A stretch of 64,000 nucleotides of DNA from Ehretia macrophylla (GCA_037974665.1 CM075767.1:18616840-18680839); one strand, 5' to 3'. Positions 33,985 through 46,696 are shown, numbered from the stretch's first letter. The notes: generated from the sequence alone by a model not told the origin. Numbers and translations: made by a program.

Positions 33985-35344
33985 CCTGTTATGGATTACC
34001 CACTGAAGTTTACCTCGAAACTTATTTACCCTTAATGCCTGACTGTTTACCATTAGGTGATTTGGATCTCTGAACTGATTTCACAATGCTAGAAGGTTTA
34101 ACAATAACTCTCTTGCCTCTACCTTGAACCTCTTCCTATCTTTCATGAGATTGCTCGGCCTGAACTGTACCCTTACTGGTAGCTTGCTCTATACTATTAA
34201 GAAGTTCCTTATCAGTACCTTTGGCTGGCATTTTGTTAGCTTCATCTTGATTAGACTTTCCCTGCCAAATCTATTTGGTTTTAAGACATTTAGACCCCAA
34301 GTGTCCCAACTTTTTGCAATATTCGCACCACATTGGTTTCTAAGTGTATTCAACCTTAACCAGAACTTTATTACCTTCCCTCATATCAAGAGGAATTTTT
34401 TCCCTAAATCATTTTTTTAAGTAAACTTCCACACACACCTTTGCGTAATTTAGCCTGGATTTTGCCTCAGTGGCTACGTCCATTTGGAGAGGTGTCCACA
34501 AAGCACTTGCAAGTAAGCTAAGTCCCTTTTTAGTCCACATAATCGAAGGGGCTTTCCTTAATTTCACTCAAATAGGTATGTTATCAGACTTGAAGTTTTC
34601 CCATTGAAGGTTAGGCTTCTAACGGTAAAGGAGAAGTGGTTTGTTATTGATGTGCCTAAACTGCTCTAACACCTTTTTGCATTTGTCCTCATCTTCAAAT
34701 TTGAAAATATAGAGCCCCTCAATACCAAATTTAATTTCAACCTTCCCAAATTTTCTCCATTGGGATTCAACCACTGTTTGTACAGCAAAAAAAGATGGAC
34801 TTTTATCCATAAATTGGCCCACGAGGCAAGAACTCCAATAAGCTTTGCCTTCTTCAATCACCTCCTTGGAAGACCGAACAACAATATCCCTATTTTCCAA
34901 CTCAAGTTCCACTTTTTCAAGTTTAAGCGAGTCCTTAAACTGTCCCTCAAATAAATATTTTCATGATTTAGGAGCTTCTTTGAGGGATGAAACCTCTGCA
35001 ATTTGTGTATCCTCTACCTAGGTAGGGGAAGTAAAAGACCTAGCTGAACTTGTTTCACCAACGGTAGCTAGGGATAGGGCTAGAAAATCTTCACCATAAG
35101 CTGAACATAACGACTTTGTCAATGGCGGAGGGATCTTAGTAGGGCTGGCCCCAATAGGTTTTGAATTGATAGTGGGAATCTCCTCAACATTTTTAGAAGG
35201 AGCAGCTTTAGCAAGCAAGAAGGGTGGTGTTTAAAGACAACCACCACATATCAAATCCACCGGCGAGGAAGACGGTGACAACATAGAGCTACCACTGATA
35301 CTCACCGAAGATTTAGCAACATTTTTGGGTTTCCCCTGAGCCAT
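33985..35344 (-). pseudogene. LINE ORF1, RNA-binding protein
   Basis: The start ATG at 35344 reads MAQGKPKNVAKSS, like the basic opening of plant LINE ORF1 proteins. A DUF4283-like domain follows at about 34912-34619 (DKSPSFFAVQTVVESQWRKFGKVEIKF). A CCHC knuckle lies at about 34335-34293 (CEYCKKLGHLGSKC, CX2CX4HX4C). Stops near 35235, 35020, 34965 and beyond break it. It would coat the LINE RNA. Confidence 0.82.
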
Positions 35345-35530
35345 AGCTCAGAAAGATCCCCTGAAAAGGCTAAGGGACAGTTCGGTAAAGTGTTTAGGAT
35401 GGAAAGTCTGAAGCGGGAAAAAAGGCAGTGAAAGTAGGCTAAATAGAGGTGGTCAACGGTGGTCAATATGTTAGGTAGGCGGTGTCTCTAGAGAGAGGGA
35501 GAAGTATTTCTCTCAAGTTAATCGCAAGGT

Positions 35531-35829
35531 ATATCTATTTAACTTATTAATACATAAAGAAAATATGATAGAAAACAAACTCAAAAACTTTTTATTCCAA
35601 ATACAGGTCACAACTAACATTTCTCTATTTATTTTATTAATTCTAGTTTCAAGTAGAAATCTCAAATTCTAGGCACAAAAAGTTATTCTCAATGACTTCT
35701 AAAAAATTACATTTATTGGCATAAATATGATAATGAACCAAGAAGGACTATAAAATATAAATCAAACATTCACACGATTGACAAGCACTAGGTAAATGAT
35801 CTTTTCAAGCTTGACCTTGGAATAATTAT
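35531..35829. other. unassigned AT-rich spacer
   Basis: Between the LINE 5' end and element B. No recognisable feature. Confidence 0.6.
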
Positions 35830-37062
35830 TATTGTGTAATTTTTAACGCAAGTGTACGTATCGCAACAAGTAATAAAATGATGAATAAGATCGTTCCCAC
35901 GAAGACTGAGATAATTAACTACCGAAATTGATTTAACTCTAATTTTATTCAGAGGATCAAAGTTTGAGGGATTGTAATTTACAGATGAAGAATTAATGAA
36001 ACTAATAAAACTAACAACTAATAATTACGAATTTTATGGAAAAGTTGATTCAATAGTTGGAACGTTCTAGGGGTTCCGATTTCACCAAAATTTATCATAT
36101 TCGAATATGTTGATTAAATTCAATTGACGACTATTCCTTATGTTGCCAGTAATTTCACTAAGGTAGATATTAATCTTTCTCAAGCATCAATAACCTATCC
36201 CAATAAGCAAACTACCTACATCTCTGTAACAACTGTGAACTTATGGAATGCATTAAGCCCTAGAAATTTAAACGCTGCACTAGATCTCATAACTATCTCT
36301 AGCTTATGATAATTTAATGGTACTCTACATGTGGTCTAATCTAGTTATCACTTCTCAGTCTCAAACCAAACCACAGAACAAACAATTATTGGCCAGACAA
36401 TCACAGACATTAAGCATAGTGTGAAATACTCAGCATAAAAATAGAATAATCCATCAATTAATTAAACCAACATGATTCGAGTGATCAAAATCTAGCTACA
36501 TCGTAGCCCTAGAAAAATAATCTAGCAACTTATAATAAATGTAAATGAAATCCAAAGTATATTGTAGTTCATGAAGAGAGAGAGAGAAAAAAAACTAGAA
36601 ATTTCAAGAAACTCGTGGTGAAATTTTGTCTCTAATCCGTCATTCCTCGTCAATCTTGCAGTTTTCCTTGTGTTTTTTCCTCTCCAAACGTTGTTTTTTT
36701 TTTTCTAGAACTAGCCGCTAGCCAAAAAACTCCTATCTAATGTTTGTTCTCTTCTTTTTAACCTAGGGTTTCTTCTTTTCGCGCCTTTTTACAAAACTTT
36801 CCTTAAATTTTCTGCGACGCTGCGCTGCTGCACTATGACTGTGCTACTTCTATTTTCTCTTCAATTTTTTCACCAGTTCCATAAAAGCTTGCCCTTATTC
36901 ATTTTTCTTCAATTTTAGCCTCAAAACTTAGCTTGTCTTTTGGAAATTACCTACAACTCAAATAAAAAAACAAAACCAATCAAATTGCTCATAAATTACT
37001 CAGAAACTAACAAAGTTTAAGTGAAAAGGTGTTGAAATAATATATCAATAATACACCCAACA
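35830..37062 (-). repeat. 3' LTR of element B
   Basis: On + it runs TATTGTGTAATTTTTAACGC...CACCCAACA; the terminal TG expected from the other LTR reads TA here. It matches 46721-47942 throughout. The ORF at 36124-36309 recurs in the other LTR and is not a gene. Confidence 0.92.
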
Positions 37063-37098
37063 AACACCCCCAAACTTAAGCTTTGCTTGTCTTCAAGC
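37063..37098 (-). other. polypurine tract and preceding inverted repeat of element B
   Basis: On the minus strand GCTTG-AAGA-CAAGC (37098-37085), then AAAGCTTAAGTTTGGGGGTG and the LTR. The G-rich end primes plus-strand synthesis. Confidence 0.88.
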
Positions 37099-38400
37099 TA
37101 AATATACAACCAAAGAAAGAAACAACCTAAAAACTAAAGACGCGACACAAGACAACTCATGAAAGCAATGCTGTAAGATAGAAAATTTCCACGGCCTTAG
37201 TAGCTTTATTTCATGACTCAAGAGGTGACTTTCAATCATAAGCATGAGAAATATTAACTTTACATAATTTGCATTTTACTTCAAATCCCCCAAGTGAGTA
37301 TGTGTATAGCCTCGATCCCAATCAATTGTACCCCAAGTAGGACTTTACATGTGGTTATAACGTGTGGCAAGGGTCAAGGTAAGATAATGGATATGATATA
37401 AGGCTAAACTACATGTAGGCACACAATTATTCAATAATGTTCAATGGAGCACATGTCAACTCTACTTCTTACCACCACAATTATTCAACATATCTCTTTT
37501 CGTTCTTCTTTCATTTCACTTCTTCAACATTCATCCACAATCTTTATAAACAAATAAAGAATCCACACTCCCTCAAACTTGCATTTTGATATTAACTATA
37601 AGGAGTGTGACTCTTCTATTTTCTTTTCATTCTTTTCTCTTTTTTTCTCAATATTTCATTTTTTTCTGAAACAAAACAACACATCACCAAATCATCAAAC
37701 CTCCCATTATTCAATACAAAACATGGTTCCATATAATCATCCTAGAACAATCATATGTTACAGGTATGAGGGTTATAATCTGGGGAAATCAAACTTGACA
37801 AGTTAAGGAAGATATTGTAAGTTGCATAAAAGAGAAAAGGCTAATTTAGGCTCAAAAGGGTGAACTAGGGATATTCAATTATTACACAGGTTCGCTTGAA
37901 AGGCTCAAACGATCCAAAGATGGCCTAAATCATTTCCCTAGTGCTATGCAACATAGGATTTCACCCCGAGTGACAATCAAACGAGTTCTAAAGTCCTATA
38001 ATCATTTTTCTATTCACTTAAGCTCACATAATCCTTCTCTAAGTAACAACATAATTAGGCGAGGCTAAGTGCACAATAAGTGGGGATTTTTCGTAAAACA
38101 AAACTCTGTTTCATCATGTCATTCTTATGCTACTCATCATCAGCCTATTTCTTATCTTTCCAGCATCACTTTCAATTTTTTTTTCTTTTGTTTGTTTGTT
38201 TTTTTTAAAAAATCAATGAAACAAATAAAAATAACAAAACTCATGAAAAGAAAACACCTAAACCAAGAAAACAAATATGAAAAGAACAAGTTCGCAAACA
38301 AGCAAGTAATCACCACCCCCAAACTGAGAAAGAAACATTTTCCTCAATGTCAAAGGATAAAAGAAAGTAAAATCGAGGACTTCCTGAATAGCTGCTGGAA
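37099..38400 (-). other. non-coding region between the extra ORF and 3' LTR of B
   Basis: It contains T/C-rich tracts at 37615-37672 and 38168-38212, purine tracts in element sense and similar to the one in element A. No coding frame; the 118-codon ORF at 38069 is low-complexity. Confidence 0.65.
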
Positions 38401-39518
38401 TCATTCATCATCAGAAGATAAGTAATGACTAATTGGCATAAAGGGGTGTAAGGCAGGTGCTAGCGGATAGCCCAATTTCTTTCCCAACGCTGCCACGTAC
38501 TTGAAACTATGCTCTTGTTTGGTAGCCAACTCATCTTGTCTCCGGATAAGAAAGAGCAATCGATCCCCAAGGCATTCTTCCTGCTCTAATCGCTCCTGTT
38601 GCCCCTGATCCATGTCCTGGCACAATTGCGCCATGTCCTGGCGTAAGGCCTGAATATCTATGATGGGGGCTTCTCCCTGATTTAGTTGTTCATTTCCCTG
38701 TTGCGTCATGTGGGCCCTCAAATTTTCTATGGTTGTCTGCGTTAATAGGGCTTGAGGCAACAAGACCTCTTTAGTGTTAGAGACTGGGACTCCCACTGCA
38801 AGGCACAAACTTGAAATCAAAGCTGGGTACAGAAGTCCCCCAGTAGTTTGTCGTGTCAAGTACTGTAAGATGGACTACTCAGTGACCTTATCAACATCAA
38901 TGCTGTTGTTGTTTTCAATGGCGTAGTTTAACGCGACACGTTCTCGTGAAACCTCAAAAGTGTTCCCCATAGGTAAGAGGTGGCACAAATGAATAGGTGC
39001 CAAGCTTTAATCTCCTTGCACATCCCTGATGAAGGAAAACTCACAACTTTGTTACCTTTTTTTTTCCATGTCACTCTGTTATCTGTCAGGTACCGAATAA
39101 TGTCAACTGTGTTAAGATTTTGCCTATAAGCACTGTAGAAGTTGTCATCAATGTCTGGTAATCGATAAAACCTGTTGATAGTGCTCCGGTCAAAAGAAAC
39201 AATCTTACCATAAATGTTGACCCGCTTACCTTGATGCTTCGGTGCATTGGCATAGAATTCTCGAACCAACAACACATAACTGGGCTTGGGTGACTTGATG
39301 AAGTGAGTCCATTGGCGCAAAGCGGCCTGAGCCTCAATTGTGGGTCTTGGTGTCTCAAAACCTCTCTCGATAACCAAAGATTTCTTGATGATCTCACTAG
39401 TGTATCTGGCCTTTGCTTCATCACTCACAAATTTATTCATACTAACCGTTGGCTTAAACTTGGATGTAGAAGCCCCAAATGTTGAGCGTCGTTTCTTTTT
39501 AGTAGACACGACTATCAA
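38401..39518 (-). pseudogene. extra ORF in the env position of element B
   Basis: Two same-sense open stretches (39518-38928, 196 codons; 38859-38401, 152 codons), separated by a frameshift and a stop, look like one protein. The first has basic KKKRRS, then VLLVREFYANAPKH, YRLPDIDD and CKEIKAWHLFICA. The second has GGLLYPALISSLCLAVGVP and an acidic, Gln-rich helical tail. This wording recalls the putative plant transposon protein (ATHILA ORF-type) domain. The track start at 39518 is TTG, not ATG. No signal peptide or membrane segment is evident, so envelope function is unsupported. Confidence 0.7.
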
Positions 39519-41236
39519 GAATAAGCAGTCAAGTTCAACTGTTGAATCACACCCTCACACAATCACTGTCTACTCCCTTTTAGAACTTTCAATCCCCCTC
39601 AACACAATACAACAATCCATGCAACACAACGTAACTTCCAGCCCCTTAACAAACGTAAAGATAGAGATACTCATAACAAACTAAATAGAAGTCCACAACG
39701 ATCACAAACAGTAAAACTTAGTCAACAACAAAGTAGTCACAAAATACCCAACCAATGTAATATACCACCACTGTTATCACCCAAAACAGGAGATCCTGCT
39801 AGAACTACTTCAAAAGATTTCTAGTCACAAGTCAGTCAAAAAAAACACACCAACATATGCACCAAGGACTCAATCAATATCTCAATACCCACAACACAAA
39901 TTAACCAATCATTCAAACACCCGCAAGATTCTGAGTACTCGCAGCCCACATAAACTGACGTGCACAGCCCTTGTGCGTATGCAGTTTGTGAACTTTTTAT
40001 TTATTTATAATTCTCGCTACCAGCGAACAAAGGACAACACAAAGGGCACTCACCAAGGCATTGAGGTTCTCAGACGCCGTTTGTTCTTCGCGCATTTTGC
40101 AATTGAGCCACTCATTTTTTTTTCTTTTTCAAGTCTTCTGATCAATGTTTGAGTGATCTTCTCTTTTCTTTTTCTTCTGTCGTTACAAGCTAATGCACAA
40201 CAAAACAGAGCCCGCACTAAAAACAACTACCACCTGGTACTCGCATGTCGTCATCGCCGCTAAGGCCTTGTTATCGCTACCACCGTGAATCTCAAGGGTG
40301 GTGGTGGTTCTTACGTCGGTGAAAGATGAAAAGCGAGACTGACGACCGAGATCTGCGCCATCGTTGTCGGCGCTAGCGTAAGAAAGAGAGACAAACGCAA
40401 GAGGTGTGTGCCGTCCATGGGGTGGGATGGTGGTTATGGTGGTGTGAGATGACCCGTCTTGGAAGATTGAGTGACGCTGGAAAAAAAAAGAAAACGAAGG
40501 CTGGAGCGTTGCGCTGTGCGATCTGGGAGATTAGATGGGTGAAGGGTTTAGGAGATTGGAATGATGGTTATATGGGCAGATAGCTTTGTATGGTTTGGGT
40601 TTTGAGTTGGGATTGTGTTTATGTTGAAAAAGAATAGCAGAGACGTAAGATTGAGATGAGAAATTGGAGTGCATTTGGGTGAATATGGGTAAACGGGTTG
40701 AGGTACTTAAATGATTGGATTTGGGTGGTGGGTTAGTTTTGGGTCTAGTATTTGGGTGGGTTAGATCTAATTGAGTGAATGTGTGAGTTGATTTTGATAT
40801 GATGTGGGTTGGGTTGGGGCTTGAGATGGGTTTAGATATGTGACATTGGTTGGTAGGCTTGGTAAAGTGGTTGATTTTTTTTTTCGAACGTCAGTTTAGG
40901 ATGCTAGCGTAGCTGCGCTCTTTTTTAGTACAACAGCGCTGTTTTTTTTTCGAACAACTCTCAAACATAACTCTTGACACCGCCAGCGCAACAGCGCTAC
41001 TTCACAACTCTATTTCTTCTTGTTTTTCTCTTCCATACACACATCCCATTCACTCCAAACATCAATTTCTCCATATTTTCTCCCTTAAATGACTTGGTAG
41101 AACTTCTCTTTGCCTCGGCTCCCCCCAAACATTTTCTTGAACCTATCATGACAATAAAAATTATCAATTAGCTACGACAACTATAACTCAAAAATTAACA
41201 AAAAAAACTAAAACTATTAAATCAAGAAAAGTAAGA
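39519..41236 (-). other. non-coding stretch between integrase and extra ORF of B
   Basis: Unusually GC-rich at 40250-40460. On the minus strand an ATG at 40115 opens about 20 codons (MSGSIAKCAKNKRRL) that end at a GTGAGT donor-like site (40053-40048). This could be the first exon of a spliced message for the extra ORF, though I could not find an acceptor in phase. Confidence 0.45.
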
Positions 41237-41239
41237 AAC

Positions 41240-41255
41240 TTGGGTTGCCTCCCGA
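41240..41255 (-). other. conserved stem-loop after pol, AGGCAA loop (element B)
   Basis: On the minus strand GGG, AGGCAA, CCC (41253-41242) with one mismatched and one further pair outside. Same loop and place as 4439-4454. Confidence 0.6.
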
Positions 41256-41297
41256 AAATTGCTTGTTTTAACTTCGACAGCCCGACAGAGTAATTTC

Positions 41298-42560
41298 TCA
41301 AGACGAGTTGAGGTGGACAACGGACTTATGCTTATCAAACTCATCATCCCAATAAGTCTTTAGTCTTTGTCCGTTGACCTTGAATGTCCCCTTCTCTGGA
41401 TGAGTAACTTCAACAGTTCCATAGGGAAATACCTTCGTTACAACAAAAGGGTAAGACCATCTTGATTTAAGCTTTTCGGGAAACAAACGAAGCCTTGAGT
41501 TGTATAAAAGAACTTTCTGACTAGGCAAGAACTCTTTTCATGAAATATGCTTATCATGTCACGATTTTGTTCTCTCTTTGTAGATCTTCACATTCTTATA
41601 GGCTTCGTTCCGGAACTTTTCTCACTCATTTAACTGTAAAAGTCTCTTTTCTCCTGCAGTTTACATATCCAAGTTCAACTGCTTCATTGCCCAATATGCC
41701 TCGTGCTCAAGCTCCACTGGTAAATGGCAAGCTTTTCCATAGACCAATCTGTAAGGCGACATCCCAATTGGTGTTTTAAATGCAGTACGATACGCCCATA
41801 GTGTATCATCAATCTTCTTGGCCCAATCTTTGCGCGAATTGCCCTCTGTTTTTTCCAGAATCTTCTTTATTTCTCGATTTAAAACTTTTGCTTGCCCGTT
41901 GGCTTGAGGATGGTAGGCAAGAGCTTTCCGATGTTTGACACCATATTTGAGTAAGAGTGCTTCAAACTGCTTGTTGCAAAAGTGAGTACCTTCTTCATTG
42001 ATTATCGCTCGAGGTGTGCCAAACCTTGTAAAAATGTTCTTCCTCATAAAATTCAACACTACCACACCATCATTTGTTTGAGTCGACACCACTTCCACCA
42101 ATTTAGATACGTAATCAACTGCCAACACAATATATTTGTTATTGTAGGAGGAAGGGAAAGGTCCCATGAAATCGATCCCCCATACATCAAAAAGTTCAAC
42201 TTCAAGAATGTTATGCAATGGCATTTCGTTCATTCTTGAGATATTCCTCAATCTTTGGCATCTATCACATGCAACAACAAAAGTGTGCGTCTTTAAACAA
42301 GCTAGGCCAATAGAAACCTGATTAGAGAACTTTTGCCGCTGTTCTATTGCCTCCAAAGTGACCTCCACACTCAAGTGTGTGGCAATGTTGCAAAATATCT
42401 TCCACCTCCTCTTGTGGAACACACCTTCTTATAGAGTATAGGATCTTCCCAATAATAGTGCTTCACATCAGATAAAAACTTATTCCTTTGCTGATAATTA
42501 AGATCTATTGGGATTACCTTTGCCACTAGAAAATTTACGAAATCAGCATACCAGGGAATA
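41298..42560 (-). pseudogene. integrase of element B
   Basis: The zinc-binding end reads [17 protein letters not shown]. In the core, WGIDFMGPF keeps the first Asp. The second block reads INEEGTHF where ISDEGTHF is usual (Asp to Glu), and [13 protein letters not shown] has Lys in place of the catalytic Glu. The C-terminal module (SRWSYPFVVTKVFPYGTVEV) is at 41528-41298 in another frame. Two of three catalytic residues are altered on top of frame breaks, so it is inactive. Confidence 0.9.
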
Positions 42561-42574
42561 GTCTGCGAAGATTG

Positions 42575-43094
42575 TATCGCAAGGATCTTTTAATCTGGAA
42601 AGTTATCTTCAATAGGCGGCTTCACTATCTCCATCTCTGTTGGTAACTCAAGTCTAGAAAGGTGATTTGCTACCAAATTTTCAGTGTCTTTCTTATCTCT
42701 GATTTCCAAGTCGAATTCTTGTAACAACACCCAACGAATGGGCCTTGGCTTCGCATCCTTCTTGGCCATAAGGTACTTGATAGCTGAATGGTTAGTGTAA
42801 ATGATTACCTTATTTACAATCAAATAGGGCAGAAATTTGTCGAAGGCAAATACTATTGTGAGCAACTCTTTTTCTGTTATTGCATAATTAAGCTATGCAT
42901 CATTAAGAGTATGACTCGCATAGTAAATAACATGGAAAACCTTGTTCTTTTGCTACCCCCAAAACTGCCCCTACTGCGTAGTCGCTTGCATCACACATCA
43001 ATTCAAAGGGTAACTCCCAATCAGGTGCTACTAGAATAGATGTTGACACAAGTTTTTCCTTGATTGTTGCAAATGCACGTTCACAGTCTTCATC
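42575..43094 (-). pseudogene. RNase H of element B
   Basis: [40 protein letters not shown] and [10 protein letters not shown] (canonical VADHLSRL). YTNHS replaces the usual YTDHS catalytic Asp. The upstream part ([14 protein letters not shown]) is in a different frame near 43000-42950, with stops near 42895. Confidence 0.85.
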
Positions 43095-43860
43095 CTACAC
43101 AAATGCAACATTTTGCGCCAAAAGATTATAAAGTAACTTAGCAGTTTTTGAGAAATCCTTGATGAATCCCCTATAGAACCCTGCATGTCCCAAAAAACTT
43201 CTAACTCCCTTAACAGTGATTGGCGCTGGCAACTTCTTTATGGTCTCATTCTTCGCACGATCTACCTCAATACCTTTCGCTGAGATGCGATGCCCCAAGA
43301 CAATTCCTTCACACACCATGAAGTGACGCTTCTCCCAATTTAGCACCAAATTTATCTCCTCGCATCTTTTCAATACTAACTCCAAATTGTAAAGACAATT
43401 GTCAAGCGACGTGCCCACCACAGAAAAGTCATTCATAAACACCTCAATTCCACGCTCCACCAAATCTGAGTAGATAGCCATCATGCATATCTGAAAAGTA
43501 CCTGGTGCGTTACATAATCCAAATGGCATCCTCCGAAAGGCGAATGTACCATAAGGACATATAAACGTGGTTTTCTCCTGGTTTTCTAGTACAATAACTA
43601 TTTGATTGTAGCCCGAGTAACCATCCAAGAAAAAATAATACTCATGTCCTGCCAATCTATCAAGCATCTGATCAATAAAAGGCAAGGGGAAGTGGTCATT
43701 TCTCGTAGCCTTGTTCAATTTCCTATAGTCGATGCACACTCTCTACCTAGTAACAGTTCTTGTAGGAATAAGTTCATTATTTTCATTCTTCACAACTGTC
43801 ATGCCGCCCTTCTTGGGTACAACTTGTACTGGACTTAACCATGAACTATTTGAGATTGGG
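43095..43860 (-). pseudogene. reverse transcriptase of element B
   Basis: After a stop at 43742-43740 (where Trp is expected) it reads RVCIDYRKLNKATRNDHFPLPF, YSGYNQIVI and FRRMPFGLCNAPGTF. The catalytic box is VFMNDFSVVG where VFMDDFSV is standard, so the first Asp of the pair is Asn. RSFLGHAGFYRGFIKDFSK ends the thumb. Element A keeps the Asp pair. Confidence 0.92.
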
Positions 43861-44790
43861 TAAATTACTCCTGCATCTAACCACTTCAGAACCTCATTTC
43901 TCACCACTTCTTTCATTGTCGGATTAAGTCGCCTTTGTGCGTCAATGGACGATTTGCTATCATCCTCCTTAAGAATACGATGCACGCACATGGAGGGGCG
44001 AATCCCCTTAATATCTGCTAACGACCAACCAATCGCTGATTTGTGAGTTCTAAACACTCTCAATAATTTATCTTCTTCTTCGTTAGAGAACGACGAAGAG
44101 ATGATTACCAGAAGTATGTCTGACTCACCCAAGTATATGTAGTGCAGGTGTGATGGTAGAGGTTTCAATTCCAACACAGGTGGTTGCTCAATTGATGGGT
44201 TGGAACGTGCAGAACCTTCTCCCAATTCTTTAAAATATTTTAACCTATTTGGTTCAAACGAATCCAGCCAACTCAAATATGCTTGCATCTTTTCATCATC
44301 CCAATCAACAAGATCATCTTGTACTAAGCTAGCCTTCAGGGGATCCAGTCGACCTACATGGCTAGGCACTATAACTTGTACATCATCAACACGAAAACAA
44401 TTGTCACTAGCTTCCGAGTACTTGATAGCTTTGAACACATTAAAAATCACTTCTTCTTTTTGTACCCTTAGTCGAAGCTCTCCCTTTTGAACATCAATGA
44501 GTGCTCTTCCAGTTGCAAGGAATGGTCTCCCAAGAATTATAAGAATCTCCTTGTCTTCCTCCATATTGAGCACTATGAAATCTGCAAGAAAGATGAATTT
44601 ATCGAATTTGACTAAACATCTTCAATAGCTCCTCTGGGGTGTTTTAGCGAGCGATCAGGTAGTTATAATGTAACAGTTATAGGCTTTGTTTCTCTTAATC
44701 CAAGTTTCCTGAAAATAGATAAATGCATCAAGTTAATGTTAGCACCCAAATCACATAAAGCTCGTTCAAAAATAATATTGCCAATTTCAC
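43861..44790 (-). pseudogene. protease and linker of element B
   Basis: The active-site region, DLGANINLM with SIFRKLGL, is near 44755-44700. ILIILGRPFLATGRALIDVQKGEL starts the open stretch at 44573. The linker carries PSLELKPLPSHL-type wording (VLELKPLPSHLHYIYLG) and the RT start (LLRVFRTHKSAIGWSLADIKGI). A stop or shift near 44580-44640 separates the halves. Confidence 0.85.
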
Positions 44791-45875
44791 AAGGAATAGT
44801 AAAACTCCCTGGATCCTTGAGCTTTTATGGTAGCTTCTTTTGCAGGATAGCGCTGCACTCCTCAGTAAGTTTAACTGTCTCGTAATCTCCAAGCCTCTTC
44901 TTATTTGAAAGGATGTCCTTCATGAACTTCAAGTGCATCTGCAAATAGAATATTAATGTGAAACTTCTTGAAGACCTCAAGAAATTTAGCAAATTGTTTG
45001 TCAAGCTTGTTCTTCTGCAATCGTTGAGGGAATGACACCACTACAAGTGGTTCCTGTGTAGGCTTTGGTTGCTTCTATTTTCTCTTTATCTTTCGCCTCA
45101 TTATTCACTTCACATTTCTCAACTTTCTTGGTTCTCACTGGTTCCTCTAACTCCTTGCCGTTTCTCAAGGTGACAGCTTTACAATGCTCTTTACCCTCTC
45201 TTCAAGGATTTACCTCTGAAGTGCTAGGTAAATTCCCCTGCTGTATTTATGATAAAATCGTAGCCATTTGGCTAAACTGTGCCTCTAAATTTATGATTTG
45301 TGCAGATTTGTTTTGGAGGGCAGTCTTGGTTTCATTCATAAACCGAGTCTAGGAATTAGGCAACTGTGTCTGTAAATTCGCCAACTGAGCTATTACCTCC
45401 TCCAGGTTCACCTTATTCTCTAGTAGGGGTTTATTATGTTTAGGCTGCAACACATTGTGTGTATTCCTATATGACAAGTTGGGATGAAAACACAACCAAG
45501 GATGATATCTGTTAGAAAACAGATTGTACTATTGCCCATTAAAGTTCCCCACATACTGTGTTTGTTCTGCTGTGCCTTGCGCAAATGGATTTCCAACCTA
45601 ACATTTTGCACTATAATGCGGACCACAACAAAACTCGTACACTATTGCTGCTTGGACAACATTAGCAGTCACTTGATTATTCTGGATTTGTTTTGCGAGA
45701 TTATCAATTTTTGACACCAAAGCAGTTATGGCATCAATCTCATGGATCACAACAGTCTTCTTTGGTGTAACTCTCTCACTCGACCACGACTAGTGGTTCA
45801 AAACAATATCCTCAAGTAACTCATAAGCGTCATCTGCTATCTTGTTCATTAGAGCTCTTTTTGCTGATGCATCAA
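44791..45875 (-). pseudogene. gag C-terminal part of element B, heavily broken
   Basis: Short same-sense fragments only. A CCGPHYSAKC-like knuckle remnant is near 45630-45600. No frame longer than about 70 codons. Confidence 0.6.
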
Positions 45876-46466
45876 TCAAAGTTCTTGTCGAATTACCAAT
45901 CCATTGTAAAAATTGTGAACTTGCATCCACCTAGGTACTCCATGATTAGGACACTTCCTCAACAACGCGTTATACCTCTCCCACGCTTCACATAGAGTTT
46001 CTCCTTCATGTTGCACAAAATTATTGATTTCTATACGCAGCTTCGCTGTCTTTCCAGGTGGTAAAAATCTTGATAGAAACTTGTGCACCAAATCCTCCTA
46101 AGTAGTGATTGAATCCGAAGGCAGCGAGTTTAACCATTCCTTAGCTTGATCCCTTAAGGAGAAAGGAAACAAGCAAAGGCGCAGAGCTTCTTCAGTGACT
46201 CCATTGTACTTAACAGTTCCGCAAACTTCTAGAAAATTCATGATGTGCTGATTAGGATCTTCAAAAGGCAGTCCATGGAATTGAATATTCTGAATCAACA
46301 GTAGTGTCATTGTTTTCAAATCAAAATCATTCACGTGAATCGCTAGCCTTATAATCATTGGTTGAATTCCAGTGGGTGGTAACGTATACTCTCGTAGTGT
46401 TCTAGGCAGATTTTCCTGATTGAGTGCTTGATTATTTTATTCCTGCCCTACCTCTATGTCAGCCAT
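45876..46466 (-). pseudogene. gag core of element B
   Basis: The likely start is the ATG at 46466 (MADIEVGQE), then RTLREYTLPPTGIQP, typical of Athila-type Gag. FHGLPFEDPNQHIMNFLEVC, LRDQAKEWLNSLP, FLSRFLPPGKTAKLR and ETLCEAWERYNALLRKCPNHG follow; this is the retrotransposon gag domain. In-frame stops lie near 46437 and at 46092-46094. Confidence 0.9.
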
Positions 46467-46696
46467 ATTCCCTTGCAAATGATGGGTAGTAGCTCTTTTC
46501 TCCTTTCTGTTCTTCCGACAGGTCCGTTCTATCTCAAGATCGAAAGGCAACAAATTGCTACCTTCTAACTTTCTCATGCACATAAAGGAATATGTTTCTG
46601 AAATATACGTAACGAAAATAAGAAAACAAAATAAAATTAAATAAAATGTAAAGTAAAATTAAAGCTATTTGGTATCGATATTAATAATTGACATTG

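Larger units (their letters stand above)
30140..35530 (-). mobile_element. near full-length L1-like LINE
   Basis: Read on the minus strand: a 5' untranslated region with CTCCCTCTCTC (about 35530-35345), ORF1, a short gap, ORF2 with endonuclease, RT and zf-RVT regions, and a 3' untranslated part after 30340. Both ORFs have stops. I could not find a clear poly(A) or target duplication, so the 3' edge is approximate. Confidence 0.85.

Noticed and set aside
36124..36309. 61-codon ORF conserved at 47017-47202
   Set aside because: The conservation is explained by the LTR pair of element B.
37160..37450. Possible host gene between element B ORF and LTR
   Set aside because: No frame, and the region lies well inside the LTR pair of element B.
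39303..39684. 114-codon + ORF
   Set aside because: Antisense shadow of the env-position ORF of element B.
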